From contig DAOKZI010000019.1 in assembly GCA_035325705.1 (NCBI GenBank), positions 19,914-83,913 of the forward strand: a stretch of DNA of 64,000 nucleotides. Direction: 5' to 3'. Every line of letters begins with the position of its first letter. Position 1 is the stretch's first letter. This document shows positions 1-8,596 of the stretch, in pieces. The notes beneath the pieces were generated by a model. The model was not told the origin of the DNA and did no database searches. It saw nothing but the letters and a program-made list of their open reading frames with translations. A program made the position numbers and the translations under genes. This DNA is from Ga0077536 sp035325705 (GTDB lineage: Bacteria; Pseudomonadota; Gammaproteobacteria; Ga0077536).

Positions 1-989
1 CGCAGGAAGAAGCCGCAGCCGATATGGGCCGGGTATTCGATCCAGCCGCGCACGCCGCACCACATGTCGAACAGCACGTTGCGCAAGGTGCCGGTGTGGT
101 TGCGGGTGCAGAAGTCGAGCATGGCCGGCGACAGCAGGCGCGCGCCGTCCAGTTCACCGCCCCGGCGCAGCATTTCGGCGAAGCGATGCACGTCCTGCAC
201 GGTGGTCATGCAGCCGCCGCCCGGGATCTCGCAGCCGGGCGTCGCGAGCAGCGCACCGATGCCTTCCACGGCCGCGGGCGGCAGCAGGGCCGGCAGGTTC
301 TCGTAGGACACTTTCACCGGACACAGGCGCTTCAACAGATCGGGACGCGGCCCCAGGCTCGTGTCCTTCATGCCGAGGGGCTCGAACACTTCTTCGTTCA
401 GCATCTGCGCGAAGCTGCGGCCGCGGCCCGCGGCGCGCAGGCACAGCGCGGCGATGATCGAATGGCCGAGCAGGATCGAATAGTTCACGCGCTCGCCGGG
501 CTGGGACTCGAGCGGCAGCGTGCAGGCGTAGGCCACGAGCTTCTCGATGTTCATCAGCACGTCCGGCGGCACGGGCGGAATCGCCGACATCACGCCGCTG
601 GTATGCGTCAGCAGGTGGAAGAGGTTGACCTTCTCCTTGCCTAGCGTGGCGAACTCGGGGATCAGCTCCGCGACCGGCGCGTGCAGCTTCAAGAGCCCGC
701 GCTCGACGAGCGACAGCGCGAGCACGTTCGTGAACTGCTTGGCGACCGACATGGTCGCGAATACGGCATCCGGCTGCAGCGGCTTGTTCGCCGCACGCTC
801 GGCATAGCCCTCGGTCAGATCGAGCACGACTTCACCGCGGCGCGCGACCTTCATGCGCACGCCGTGGCAGCGGCCGGCATCGATGTCGGCCCTGACGGCA
901 TCTTGCACGCGAGCGAGGCGGCGCGCATCGAAACCGAGCCTGGCGAGATCCTGAGTCGACGCCTGCGCGGCGTCTTTGGTGGTGGCCAT
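1..989 (-). CDS. Beta-lactamase-fold serine hydrolase/esterase (C-terminus cut by window edge)
   Basis: Reading from the ATG at 989 toward base 1 gives 329 residues with no stop; the C-terminus lies outside the window. The protein has the penicillin-binding-protein/class C beta-lactamase fold signature: a nucleophile motif S-V-A-K at residues 81-84 and the typical LLTHTSG stretch at 126-132. The second motif, normally Y-x-N, reads Y-S-I at 170-172, so the Asn is absent. Family members are mostly esterases or peptidases (EstB-like), and true beta-lactamases are a minority. No signal peptide is visible, so I infer a cytoplasmic esterase-like enzyme of unknown substrate. It is co-oriented with the cupin gene 29 bases upstream, so the two may be co-transcribed. 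Confidence 0.85.
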   Translation of the reverse strand, partial: MATTKDAAQASTQDLARLGFDARRLARVQDAVRADIDAGRCHGVRMKVARRGEVVLDLTEGYAERAANKPLQPDAVFATMSVAKQFTNVLALSLVERGLLKLHAPVAELIPEFATLGKEKVNLFHLLTHTSGVMSAIPPVPPDVLMNIEKLVAYACTLPLESQPGERVNYSILLGHSIIAALCLRAAGRGRSFAQMLNEEVFEPLGMKDTSLGPRPDLLKRLCPVKVSYENLPALLPPAAVEGIGALLATPGCEIPGGGCMTTVQDVHRFAEMLRRGGELDGARLLSPAMLDFCTRNHTGTLRNVLFDMWCGVRGWIEYPAHIGCGFFL

Positions 990-1018
990 GGACGTGTCTC
1001 CCCTCGAGGTGTCGAGCA

Positions 1019-1552
1019 TCATTTTTTCAAGTGTGCGCCGACGATCGCGCCGATCACCCGGCAGGGCTCGCCGTGCGGATTCTTCCAGCGATGCAGGGTG
1101 CCGCTCTGGATCACGACGTCGCCGGCGGCGAGCGCGGTGGCCGAGCCGTCGTCCAGCTCCAGCACGCAGCGGCCGCAAAGGATGTAGAGCATGTCGCAGC
1201 TCGCGGAACGATGCATGCCCGGCGCTTCGTCCGTGAAGTGGGACAGGAGGCCGGGCGCGAGTCGCTCGGCCGCGTCCAGGCCCTCGGTGCTGCCGCCGCC
1301 CTGCTCGGGATCGCAGTGTGCCGGCAGCACGAATTCGATGAGGCGTACGCCGCCGACGGGTGGAAACCAGCTCGAGCGCGGCGGCTCACGACCCTCGTCG
1401 GGATAGTGAAAGACCTCGTCCGAACCCCACAGCGTGCCGAGCTCGATGCCGCCGAGGCCCGGGATCTCGCTGCTTTTCACGAAGCCGTCGCTGGCGACGA
1501 TGGATTTGCCGTCGGCGCGATGGCCGGTGACGACGCGGCGGAACGTACCCAT
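1019..1552 (-). CDS. Cupin-domain protein
   Basis: This 177-residue protein is a single small beta-barrel (cupin_2-like). The C-terminal half carries the two cupin motifs: PGMHRSASCDMLYILCG around residue 110 and GDVVIQSGTLHRWKNP near 142-157, with His residues that could bind a metal. The N-terminal half has the proline/glycine-rich look of secreted-compound or dioxygenase-like cupins. No substrate can be assigned. It lies just upstream of, and on the same strand as, the esterase-like gene, which suggests a two-gene unit acting on a small carboxylate or ester; that link is inference only. Confidence 0.75.
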   Translation of the reverse strand: MGTFRRVVTGHRADGKSIVASDGFVKSSEIPGLGGIELGTLWGSDEVFHYPDEGREPPRSSWFPPVGGVRLIEFVLPAHCDPEQGGGSTEGLDAAERLAPGLLSHFTDEAPGMHRSASCDMLYILCGRCVLELDDGSATALAAGDVVIQSGTLHRWKNPHGEPCRVIGAIVGAHLKK

Positions 1553-1808
1553 GCTCGTCCTCCCTTGATGGTCCTGCGCCGACTATCGACGGGGAAGGGG
1601 CAGGGCGTCAATTTCGCAAATGGAGGAACATCGCCGGGCCGCGCAGGAGCCGGTCCACGGGCGCGACTCGCGCATTCGTCCCGATGGTGCGATTTCCCGT
1701 TTGACGCGCCGGCCGGCACGCACCGATGCGGCGCACGGTGTCCGAATGTCGGCGCGGCACAGCGGAGCGCGGCGCGTAAGGCGAGCGCGCGAGTCTCGCG
1801 CGCTGCGC

Positions 1809-2873
1809 TCAGCTCACCGTCCAGGTATCGCCTTCGCGCAGGTACTCGAACAGGTCGCCGCGGCCGCGCGCCGCGATCGCTTCGTCCACCTGCGCATCCA
1901 GACGCTCGCCGTAGGTCGGCGCCTGCATGGCCTTGAACACGCCCAGCGGCACGGGATAGCTGCTCTCGTCGAGGCGAGCCAGCAGGCTCGCGAGCGGGTT
2001 GTGGGGCTGCGTCTCGTCGTGCACGGCGAGCGTGTCGGGCGCCGCTGCGGCGGCGTCGACGACCTCGAGCGCGAGGCCGTGCGGATGTCCGCGCCAGGCG
2101 AGCGCGCGCTGGCGCTCGCGGCCGAAGCGCAGCGGCTGGCCGTGCTCCAGCGCGACGGTGCGCTCGTCCTTCACCGCGCGATCGGTGAAGGCGTCGAAGG
2201 CGCCGTCGTTGAACACGTTGCAGTTCTGCAGGATCTCGACGAAGGCCGCGCCGCGGTGACGGGCCGCTCGCAGCAGCACGTCCTGCAATTGCTTGGCGTC
2301 GGTGTCGATCGCGCGCGCCACGAAGCTCGCGCCGGAATCGAGCGCCATCGCCAGCGGATTGAGGGGCTCCTCGACCGTGCCCATCGGGCTGGACTTGGTC
2401 TTCTTGCCGAGCTCCGAGGTCGGCGAGTACTGCCCCTTGGTCAAGCCGTAGATGCGGTTGTTGAACAGCAGGATCTTGACGTCCATGTTACGGCGCAGAC
2501 AGTGCATCAAGTGATTGCCGCCGATGCTGAGCCCGTCGCCGTCACCGGTCACGACCCATACCTGCAGCTCGGGCCGCATCAGCTTCAGGCCGCTGGCGAT
2601 GGTCGGCGCGCGGCCGTGGATGCTATGGAAGCCGTAGGTGTTCATGTAGTAGGGGAAGCGGCTGGAGCAGCCGATGCCGGACACGAACACGATGTTCTCG
2701 CGCGGCAGGGACAGCTCGCGGCACACGGTCGGCAATACCCGCTGCAACTGGGCGAGGATGCTGTAGTCGCCGCAGCCCGGGCACCAGCGGATGGTCTGAT
2801 CGGACTCGAAGTCCTTCTTGTCGTACTCGGGCACCGCGCTCAGCGCGCGTTCGGCGATATGGGGCTGATTCAT
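1809..2873 (-). CDS. korB: 2-oxoacid:ferredoxin oxidoreductase, beta subunit (KorB-like)
   Basis: This is the thiamine-diphosphate subunit of a 2-oxoacid:acceptor oxidoreductase, most likely for 2-oxoglutarate, making succinyl-CoA and reduced ferredoxin. The 354-residue product starts at an ATG at 2873 (MNQPHIAER); a longer open frame upstream would overlap the alpha gene and is unlikely. CPGCGDY at residues 31-37 supplies Fe-S cysteine ligands typical of the family. GIGCSSRFPYY and GDGDGLSIGGNH form the TPP/Mg site, followed by NNRIYGLTKGQYSPTS. It begins 22 bases after korA ends, so the two are one transcript. Substrate choice (2-oxoglutarate versus pyruvate) is inferred from the overall KorB-like look and cannot be proven here. 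Confidence 0.92.
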   Translation of the reverse strand: MNQPHIAERALSAVPEYDKKDFESDQTIRWCPGCGDYSILAQLQRVLPTVCRELSLPRENIVFVSGIGCSSRFPYYMNTYGFHSIHGRAPTIASGLKLMRPELQVWVVTGDGDGLSIGGNHLMHCLRRNMDVKILLFNNRIYGLTKGQYSPTSELGKKTKSSPMGTVEEPLNPLAMALDSGASFVARAIDTDAKQLQDVLLRAARHRGAAFVEILQNCNVFNDGAFDAFTDRAVKDERTVALEHGQPLRFGRERQRALAWRGHPHGLALEVVDAAAAAPDTLAVHDETQPHNPLASLLARLDESSYPVPLGVFKAMQAPTYGERLDAQVDEAIAARGRGDLFEYLREGDTWTVS

Positions 2874-2895
2874 GACGACGCTCTCCGGCGGTGTT

Positions 2896-4773
2896 TCAGG
2901 CGGACGCGACGGCGCGCCGATCCACGGCGAGCGCGTCGTGGATCGCTTGCTCGATCTCACTGGTGCGGAACGGCTGCCCGCGCACCTTGTTCAGGCCGAT
3001 GATGTCGACCAGGTATTCGGCGCGCAGCAGGCCGCGTAGCTGACCGAGGTTCAACTCGGGGACCAGCACGCGGCGGTAACGGCGCAGGACCTGGCCGAGA
3101 TTGCGCGGCAGCGGATTCAAGTAGCGCAAGCTCGCGCCGGCCACCGCGAGACCCTGTTGCTGGGCGTTTTCCACCGCGTGGCGGATTGCGCCCGCGGTGC
3201 TGCCCCAGCCCAGCACCAGCAGATCGCCCGTCGCCGGCCCGTACACGGTGAGCTCGGGGATGCGCTGGGCGATCGCGGCGATCTTCGCCTGGCGCAGATG
3301 CACCATGCGCTCGTGGTTCGCGGGGTCGTAGCTGACCGCGCCGCTGAGTTCCTGTTTCTCGATACCGCCGATGCGATGCTCGAGTCCCGGGGTGCCCGGC
3401 CGCACCCACGGCCGCGCGAGCGTGTCCGGATTGCGCGCATAGGGCTGGAAGCCTTCAGTCTCGTAGCGGAAGTGCGCTTCGAGACGCGGCAGCTCCTCGC
3501 GCTCGGGAATACGCCAGGGCTCCGAGCCGTTGGCGATGTAGCCGTCCGTCAGCATGAACACCGGCGTCATGTACTCGATCGCGAGCCGGAACGCTTCGAT
3601 CGCCATGTCGAAACATTCGGCGGGCGTTGCCGGTGCGACGATCGCCACCGGACATTCACCGTTGCGGCCGTACATGCACTGCAGGAGATCGGCTTGCTCG
3701 GTCTTGGTCGGCAGCCCGGTAGAGGGACCGCCGCGCTGCACGTTGACGATCACCACCGGCAGCTCGGTCGCGACCGCGAGGCCGATGAATTCCGACTTCA
3801 GCGCGACGCCCGGGCCGCTGGTGCCGGTCAGGCCCAGGGTGCCGCCGTAGGCCGCACCGATCGCCGCGCCCATGGCCGCGATTTCGTCCTCCGCCTGGAA
3901 GGTGCGGATCCCGAAATGCTTGAGCCGCGACAGCTCGTGCAGGATGTCGCTGGCCGGCGTGATCGGATAGGAGGCGTAGAGCAGCGGCAGCCCGCTGAGC
4001 TCCGCCGCGGCGACGAAGCCGAGCGCCGTCGCCTCGTTGCCGGTCACGCGGCGGTAGGTCCCGGGCGCGAGCTTGGCCTTGTGCACGCGATAGCGCGCGC
4101 TGAACATTTCGACCGTGTCGGCGTAGTTGTAGCCGGCGTCCAGCGCGAGCTTGTTGGCCTCGGCCATCTGCGCGCGGCGGCGGCCGAAGGTGCGATCGAT
4201 GAGGCGCTTGACGTCCTCCGTGCCGCGTTCGTACAGCCAGCACACGACGCCGAGCGTGAACATGTTCTTGCACAGCTCGGCCTGCTTCTTGCCGAGCCCG
4301 CTCGGCTTGACCGCGGCCACGGTGAGCGTGGTGATCGGCACGAAGTGCACGCGGTAGCCGGCGAGGGTGCCGTCTTCGCGCGGATCGGTGAGATAGCCGG
4401 CCTTCTTGAGATCGGCCGGCGTGAACGCGTCCTCGTTCAGGAGCAGGATGCCGTCGCCCTTCAGATCCGCGAGGTGGACCTTGAGCGCCGCCGGATTCAG
4501 CGCCACCAGCACGTCCGGGCGATCGCCCGGCGTATGGACGTCATGCGCGCTGAAGTTGAGCTGGAAGCTCGACACGCCGGCGAGCGTGCCGACGGGCGCG
4601 CGAATCTCGGCGGGGAAATCCGGCAGGGTGCAGACGTCGTGTCCCATGATTGCCGAATCGTGAGTGAACATGCTGCCAGTGCTCTGGATGCCGTCACCGG
4701 AGTCGCCGGCGAAGCGGATGATGACACTGTCGACTTCCTGCACGCGGGCAGCGGGACGAACTGTTGACGACAC
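2896..4773 (-). CDS. korA: 2-oxoacid:ferredoxin oxidoreductase, fused gamma-alpha subunit (KorA-like)
   Basis: The 625-residue protein fuses the gamma domain (residues about 14-190, starting IIRFAGDSGDGIQSTG) to the alpha pyrimidine-binding domain (about 225 onward, including YPITPASDILHELSRL and the GTSGPGVALKSEFIGLA stretch). This is the layout of two-subunit KorAB enzymes. I chose the GTG at 4773 because ACGGAG lies 7 bases upstream and the family homology begins about a dozen residues later; the frame continues upstream for 73 codons without family resemblance. It carries the CoA-dependent oxidative decarboxylation with KorB and passes electrons to ferredoxin. No ferredoxin gene is adjacent. 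Confidence 0.92.
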   Translation of the reverse strand: MSSTVRPAARVQEVDSVIIRFAGDSGDGIQSTGSMFTHDSAIMGHDVCTLPDFPAEIRAPVGTLAGVSSFQLNFSAHDVHTPGDRPDVLVALNPAALKVHLADLKGDGILLLNEDAFTPADLKKAGYLTDPREDGTLAGYRVHFVPITTLTVAAVKPSGLGKKQAELCKNMFTLGVVCWLYERGTEDVKRLIDRTFGRRRAQMAEANKLALDAGYNYADTVEMFSARYRVHKAKLAPGTYRRVTGNEATALGFVAAAELSGLPLLYASYPITPASDILHELSRLKHFGIRTFQAEDEIAAMGAAIGAAYGGTLGLTGTSGPGVALKSEFIGLAVATELPVVIVNVQRGGPSTGLPTKTEQADLLQCMYGRNGECPVAIVAPATPAECFDMAIEAFRLAIEYMTPVFMLTDGYIANGSEPWRIPEREELPRLEAHFRYETEGFQPYARNPDTLARPWVRPGTPGLEHRIGGIEKQELSGAVSYDPANHERMVHLRQAKIAAIAQRIPELTVYGPATGDLLVLGWGSTAGAIRHAVENAQQQGLAVAGASLRYLNPLPRNLGQVLRRYRRVLVPELNLGQLRGLLRAEYLVDIIGLNKVRGQPFRTSEIEQAIHDALAVDRRAVASA

Positions 4774-5264
4774 GATGTAGCTCCGTAGGAATGCGCGCGT
4801 CCATACGGTACCGTATTGAGGGGGTGATCGACAATTCCGGCGGCCCGGGCAGGCATGATCTGAATCAACTTTCACGCGCATCGCGCCGGGTGCGCATTCC
4901 ACGCGCCGAGCGCGGAAATCGGCGCGCTCGCAGTCGAGCGGCGCTTTCGGAGCTGGTGGTTCGGCGCGCGTACGGCGCGGTGGATGCGCCAAGCACGCAT
5001 ACGCGCGTTCTGCAATGGCCGGCCACCACCCGCGAATGAATGATGAAGTTTGAATGACGAAAGTTCATCCTCGTCACGACTAATGCGCCATGCCGCTACA
5101 CCGCGCGCGCTGCCGTTCGGCTCTCGTGCTCGTTTGAGCCAGATCAAGGACGCATGCACGCTGCTGCACCTAGCATCGAAACGTCCTCTCATCCCAGAGG
5201 AACGAGGTGGGATGTCTGCGCTGTCGCGGCATCCGTCACCCGGGCAACCGATGGAGTAAATCCC
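4774..5264. other. Divergent promoter region between korAB and the DUF1329 gene
   Basis: These 491 bases separate two divergently transcribed genes and contain no convincing coding sequence. They are locally less GC-rich around 5030-5070, as expected for promoters. An FNR/Anr-type palindrome (listed separately) lies at 5134-5147. GGAG at about 5252-5255 is the likely ribosome-binding site of the rightward gene. Confidence 0.5.
5134..5147 (+). promoter_or_regulatory. Candidate FNR/Anr-type binding site
   Basis: The sequence TTGAGCCAGATCAA matches the FNR/Anr consensus TTGAT-N4-ATCAA at nine of ten defined positions. It lies 118 bases before the DUF1329 start and in the shared upstream region of korAB, an Fe-S/ferredoxin enzyme type that is often redox-regulated. 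A site of this size can occur by chance, so this is a candidate only. Confidence 0.4.
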
Positions 5265-6641
5265 ATGCACATCAGAAAATTCGATCGCGATTTCTCGCGC
5301 CGGCATTTCCTCAACACTATGGGGGCGGGCTTCGCGGCCGGTGTGCTTGCGCCCCTCTGGGACGTCATCGCCGCCGACGGCGACATCACCAAGGCGTATC
5401 CCGAGGAGCTGCTGTCGCTGGACCTGTACACCAAGGGCAAGGTCAAGGCGGGCGACACGCTGAGCGCCGACAACGTCGATCACGTGAAAGACCTGCTGGA
5501 CGAGATCACCTACGTCCAGATCAAGCAGCAGGGCCGGGTGGTCGATTTGATGCCGACCACGACCGACGTCTGGAAGCTCAATCCGCCGACCTATCTCGAG
5601 GCCACGCTGAAGAACCAGGGCCAGGCGGCTTTCGACGAGAAGGGCAACATCATCCACAAGGACGGCGGACCCTGGATCGGCGGCAACCCGTTCCCGAACG
5701 CAAAGGACGCGAACGAGATCCTCGGCGCGCACAACCTGAGCTGGGGGCGCTACGACACGACGCTGTACTGCTGCAACCAGGACAATATGGACGCCGACGG
5801 CAACCGGCAGTACGAATACAACTTCTTCTGGTGCGAAGTTGCGGGCACCGGCCGCATCGCGCTGGATCCGAAGCCGTATTTCGATGAGAAAGTGCTGCGC
5901 TTCCAGTCCGCGGTGTGGACCTATCCGGCCGACGTCAAGGGCACTTCCATCCTCAACATCTGGCCCTACGATCAGAGCCAGTATCCCGAGTTCTACGGCT
6001 ATCTGCCGGCGTTCAAGCGCGTGCGCCGCTTCCCGACCAACCAGCGCTTCGAGCCGGTGATCGCGGGTGCGACCTTCTTCCTCACCGACGCTTGGATGAC
6101 GGGCGATCCGACGCTCACCTGGGGCAACTTCAAGCTGATCGGCAGGGGCCCGGCGCTGTGCTGCGTGCACGACAACTGGCAGGGCGGCCGCGATCCGGAG
6201 AATTGGCTCTATCAGCGCTGCGGCGGCAAGACCGGCCAGAAGTTCTACCGCACGGCGATGCAGCTTTGTCCCGAGGTCTTCGTGGTCGAGCTCGAGCCGA
6301 CCGGCTATCCGCGTGCGCCCTACAGCAAGAAGCGGATCTGGTACGACGCGCGCACGATGACCCCGATGGTGATGAACACCTTCGATCGCCGCGGCCAGGT
6401 CTGGAAATCCTGGGAAGGCGGTTTCGACACCTGGGAGAAGGAAGGCAATACGTTCAAGAGCAATCTGCCGCATCCGGTGTGGAGCTGGACACACGTGCAC
6501 TCGCACGACATCCAGAGCGATCGCATCACCATCCATCAGCAGGTGCCGCGCATCACCGGCGGCTTCCAGACCGGCTTCAACGTCGCCGACGCTTACAACA
6601 ACTTCACGACCCAGGCCGCGATTCGCCGCCTCGGCACGTAA
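5265..6641 (+). CDS. DUF1329 family protein with Tat signal
   Basis: The product is 458 residues from the ATG at 5265, which has a GGAG about 9 bases upstream; an earlier ATG would add 37 residues without signal character. The N-terminus MHIRKFDRDFSRRHFLNTMG has a twin-arginine motif (S-R-R-H-F-L) followed by a hydrophobic stretch and an alanine-rich cleavage region, so export of a folded protein to the periplasm or outer membrane is expected. The body matches DUF1329, a LolA-like beta-structure family: GGNPFPNAKDANEIL near 145, KRVRRFPTNQRF in the middle, and YSKKRIWYDARTM toward the C-terminus. DUF1329 genes are often found near steroid/terpenoid degradation and DUF1302 porin genes, but no DUF1302 gene is present here. 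Function unknown. Confidence 0.85.
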   Translation: MHIRKFDRDFSRRHFLNTMGAGFAAGVLAPLWDVIAADGDITKAYPEELLSLDLYTKGKVKAGDTLSADNVDHVKDLLDEITYVQIKQQGRVVDLMPTTTDVWKLNPPTYLEATLKNQGQAAFDEKGNIIHKDGGPWIGGNPFPNAKDANEILGAHNLSWGRYDTTLYCCNQDNMDADGNRQYEYNFFWCEVAGTGRIALDPKPYFDEKVLRFQSAVWTYPADVKGTSILNIWPYDQSQYPEFYGYLPAFKRVRRFPTNQRFEPVIAGATFFLTDAWMTGDPTLTWGNFKLIGRGPALCCVHDNWQGGRDPENWLYQRCGGKTGQKFYRTAMQLCPEVFVVELEPTGYPRAPYSKKRIWYDARTMTPMVMNTFDRRGQVWKSWEGGFDTWEKEGNTFKSNLPHPVWSWTHVHSHDIQSDRITIHQQVPRITGGFQTGFNVADAYNNFTTQAAIRRLGT

Positions 6642-6656
6642 TCCCTCCCGTCCACG

Positions 6657-6684
6657 AGCCCGGCCGCCCCGGCGGCCGGGCTTG
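6657..6684 (+). terminator. Terminator-like hairpin after the DUF1329 gene
   Basis: An 11-bp perfect stem (GCCCGGCCGCC / GGCGGCCGGGC, two-base loop) lies 16 bases after the stop codon. The T-tract after it is only two bases, so intrinsic termination would be weak. Confidence 0.45.
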
Positions 6685-6919
6685 CGCCCGCATCGCGCGT
6701 CTATGCGGAACATCGCCGTCGTTTTCGCGACGGCCGCTGAACACCGCCGTCGACCCCCGTCGCGCCTTCGAGCGCCCGCCTTACCGCGCACTGCGCGCGC
6801 GCCGACAACGTGCCGGCGCGCCGGCAGGCATGCTTGCATCGGAATCTGACACCCGCATCCGGTGCCGCGCCGCGCGCGGTGTGCAGCATTTTCCTCCCGC
6901 GCGGCGAGGATGCTCGAAC

Positions 6920-7399
6920 ATGCCCGTCAAGAACAAAGTCTGTCTCTGGTTCGATCGCGAGGCCGAAGCCGCGGCGCGCTTCTATGCGTCGATTTTTCCC
7001 GACACGGAAGTGACCGCGATCCACCGCGCACCGGGCGACTATCCGCACGGCAAGGCGAGGGACGTGCTGACCGTGGAGTTCACCGTCATGGGGATCCCGT
7101 GCATCGGCCTCAACGGCGGTCCCGTCTTCAGTCACGACGAAGCATTTTCGTTCCAGATCGCCACCGCGGATCAGGAGGAGACCGATCGCTACTGGAACGC
7201 CATCGTCGGCAACGGAGGTGCGGAAAGCGCGTGCGGCTGGTGCAAGGACAGATGGGGCCTCTCCTGGCAGATCACGCCGCGCGCGCTGATCGAAGGCGTG
7301 ACGGACCCCGATCCCGCGGTCGCCCGACGCGTGTTCGAAGCGATGATGGACATGGGCAAGATAGACGTTGCCGCGATCGAGGCCGCCCGCCGCGGATGA
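6920..7399 (+). CDS. VOC superfamily (PhnB/glyoxalase-like) protein
   Basis: This 159-residue protein starts at the ATG at 6920 (MPVKNKVCLWFDREAEAAA). It belongs to the PhnB/3-demethylubiquinone-methyltransferase-like group of the vicinal oxygen chelate superfamily, recognised by WFDREAEAAARFYASIFP at the start, the central FTVMGIPCIGLNGG and FSHDEAFSFQIATADQEE stretches, and the WGLSWQITP motif near residue 114. Members are mostly uncharacterised and some act as small-molecule binding or modifying proteins. It stands alone between two unrelated genes, so no pathway can be inferred. Confidence 0.85.
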   Translation: MPVKNKVCLWFDREAEAAARFYASIFPDTEVTAIHRAPGDYPHGKARDVLTVEFTVMGIPCIGLNGGPVFSHDEAFSFQIATADQEETDRYWNAIVGNGGAESACGWCKDRWGLSWQITPRALIEGVTDPDPAVARRVFEAMMDMGKIDVAAIEAARRG

Positions 7400-7484
7400 G
7401 AACGCGCGGACACGCCGTGTAAGAAACGGCGTCGAGCCATCGGCTCTTTTGGCGCCGCCGTTCGTACGAGAACGTTTCTTTCTT

Positions 7485-7724
7485 GTAGCCCGGAAGGAGC
7501 GTAGCGAATCCGGGGTTCGGCGGCCACCGGGCGCAGGCGCGTGAATTCGCGCCCAACCCCGGGTTCGCGTTGCTCACCCGGGCTACAAGGAGAAAGCCAT
7601 GTAGCCCGGAAGGAGCGAAGCGGAATCCGAGTGACGACGCGTATGCGAGCGAGGAAGCGCTGAACGCGGGCACGGCGGCGGACCTTCGTAGCCCGGTGCA
7701 GCGCGCAGCGCGGAACCCGGGATC
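7485..7724. repeat. Cluster of four REP-like elements
   Basis: The non-coding stretch 7400-7779 contains four copies of a 30-38 bp element of the form GTAGCCCGG..GAGCG..GCGGAACCCGG. Copies lie at 7485-7520, 7555-7588 (opposite orientation), 7601-7632 and 7687-7724. Copies one and two face each other, and the same family recurs near 43 kb and 54 kb. The elements are imperfect palindromes that could fold as RNA hairpins downstream of converging transcription units, as REP/BIME elements do. Nothing else is visible in this gap. Confidence 0.8.
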
Positions 7725-7779
7725 TTGGAAGCTTGATTGCAGCCGTGCAGACGTTTCAAGGCCGCGGCACGATCGCCGT

Positions 7780-8190
7780 TCAGGACGACGCGGTCCCCCG
7801 CAGCGCCGGCGCGAGCGCGCCGAGATCGAGCAGGCGTTCGGCGAGCGGAAACAGCTCGCGGTCTTCGAAGCGCACGTGCTCGGTCATCGCGGCGCCCCAG
7901 ACGGCAAGCGCGGTCGCATCGCCTGCGTGCACTTCGTCGACGGCGGCGCGCAGTCGCGCATGCTGCTGCAGCGCCTTCTCGACGGCGACCTGCCCGCCCG
8001 CCGCGGCGAGCGCCGGGAACAGCACGCGCTCCTCGATGCCGAAGTGAGGCGCGATCCGATCGCGCCAGCACTGCAGCACCTCTTCCCGCAAATCGTCGAG
8101 CCCCGCGCCGGCCTTGCACGCGCGGCGCGCGAGCACCAGCGCCTCGTGATGATCGCGCGCCAGCGGAACGAGGGCGGCGTCGCGTTTCAT
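7780..8190 (-). CDS. Hemerythrin-like (HHE) domain protein
   Basis: The ATG at 8190 (MKRDAALVPLARDHHEALVL) gives 136 residues. It has the HHE cation-binding pattern: H14-H15-E16, H49 with E53, H78, and H105 with E109/D110, all spaced as in a four-helix-bundle di-iron site. Such proteins bind oxygen or sense redox/NO and iron. The start codon overlaps the stop of a short upstream ORF as ATGA, so translation may be coupled. A second, frameshifted copy of this gene lies at 22987-23404. Confidence 0.85.
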   Translation of the reverse strand: MKRDAALVPLARDHHEALVLARRACKAGAGLDDLREEVLQCWRDRIAPHFGIEERVLFPALAAAGGQVAVEKALQQHARLRAAVDEVHAGDATALAVWGAAMTEHVRFEDRELFPLAERLLDLGALAPALRGTASS

Positions 8191-8423
8191 GAGGGTCGCA
8201 GCCGGTGCGAGGCGCGCGGCAGGCCGCCGGCGATGCGCGCGCGGCGCATCGTTTCGACGCCGGACGTAAGCAGACCGGCGAGGCACGCGACGTACGCGAT
8301 CGACGAGGCATTCACGGTCCCGTAGCCCATGGCGATCATATATGGCGCTTCTCGACTGAGCGGGCCGCCACCGCTGTCAGCCTGCGATGGCGTTCCCTGC
8401 GTGGTGTCCTGCGTCTCTGTCAT
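8187..8423 (-). CDS. Small hypothetical protein coupled to the hemerythrin gene
   Basis: This 78-residue ORF (MTETQDTTQGTPSQADSGGG) has a hydrophilic N-terminus and one moderately hydrophobic segment around residues 28-53, followed by an Arg-rich tail. Its TGA overlaps the hemerythrin ATG (ATGA), the main reason to consider it real. The bases before the second, degenerate hemerythrin copy encode a related tail ending (RRASRRPKPS versus PRASHRLRPS), consistent with an old shared upstream gene. I recognise no family, and it could be a chance frame. Confidence 0.35.
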   Translation of the reverse strand: MTETQDTTQGTPSQADSGGGPLSREAPYMIAMGYGTVNASSIAYVACLAGLLTSGVETMRRARIAGGLPRASHRLRPS

Positions 8424-8547
8424 GATGCCCGATCAAATCCACTCTGAAGTTTTCTGCCCGGGAGATGGATTGCCCTCAAGGTCTCTCTCGGCGTCGCTCG
8501 GTCTTCGCCCGTCGGCGTTTCTGAAGATGGCGCGCCGCGTGAATGGA

Positions 8548-8596
8548 TGATACAAATCCTAGGTACATAGGGTCTATGCATCGAGTATTTGTATCA
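8548..8596 (+). promoter_or_regulatory. Perfect 10-bp inverted repeat abutting the abiEi start (candidate operator)
   Basis: TGATACAAAT at 8548-8557 and its exact reverse complement ATTTGTATCA at 8587-8596 are separated by 29 bases, and the second arm ends at the base before an ATG. AbiEi proteins are known to repress their own promoter by binding inverted repeats, so this is the expected operator type. The spacer is AT-richer than its surroundings and could hold the -10 region. Confidence 0.6.
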
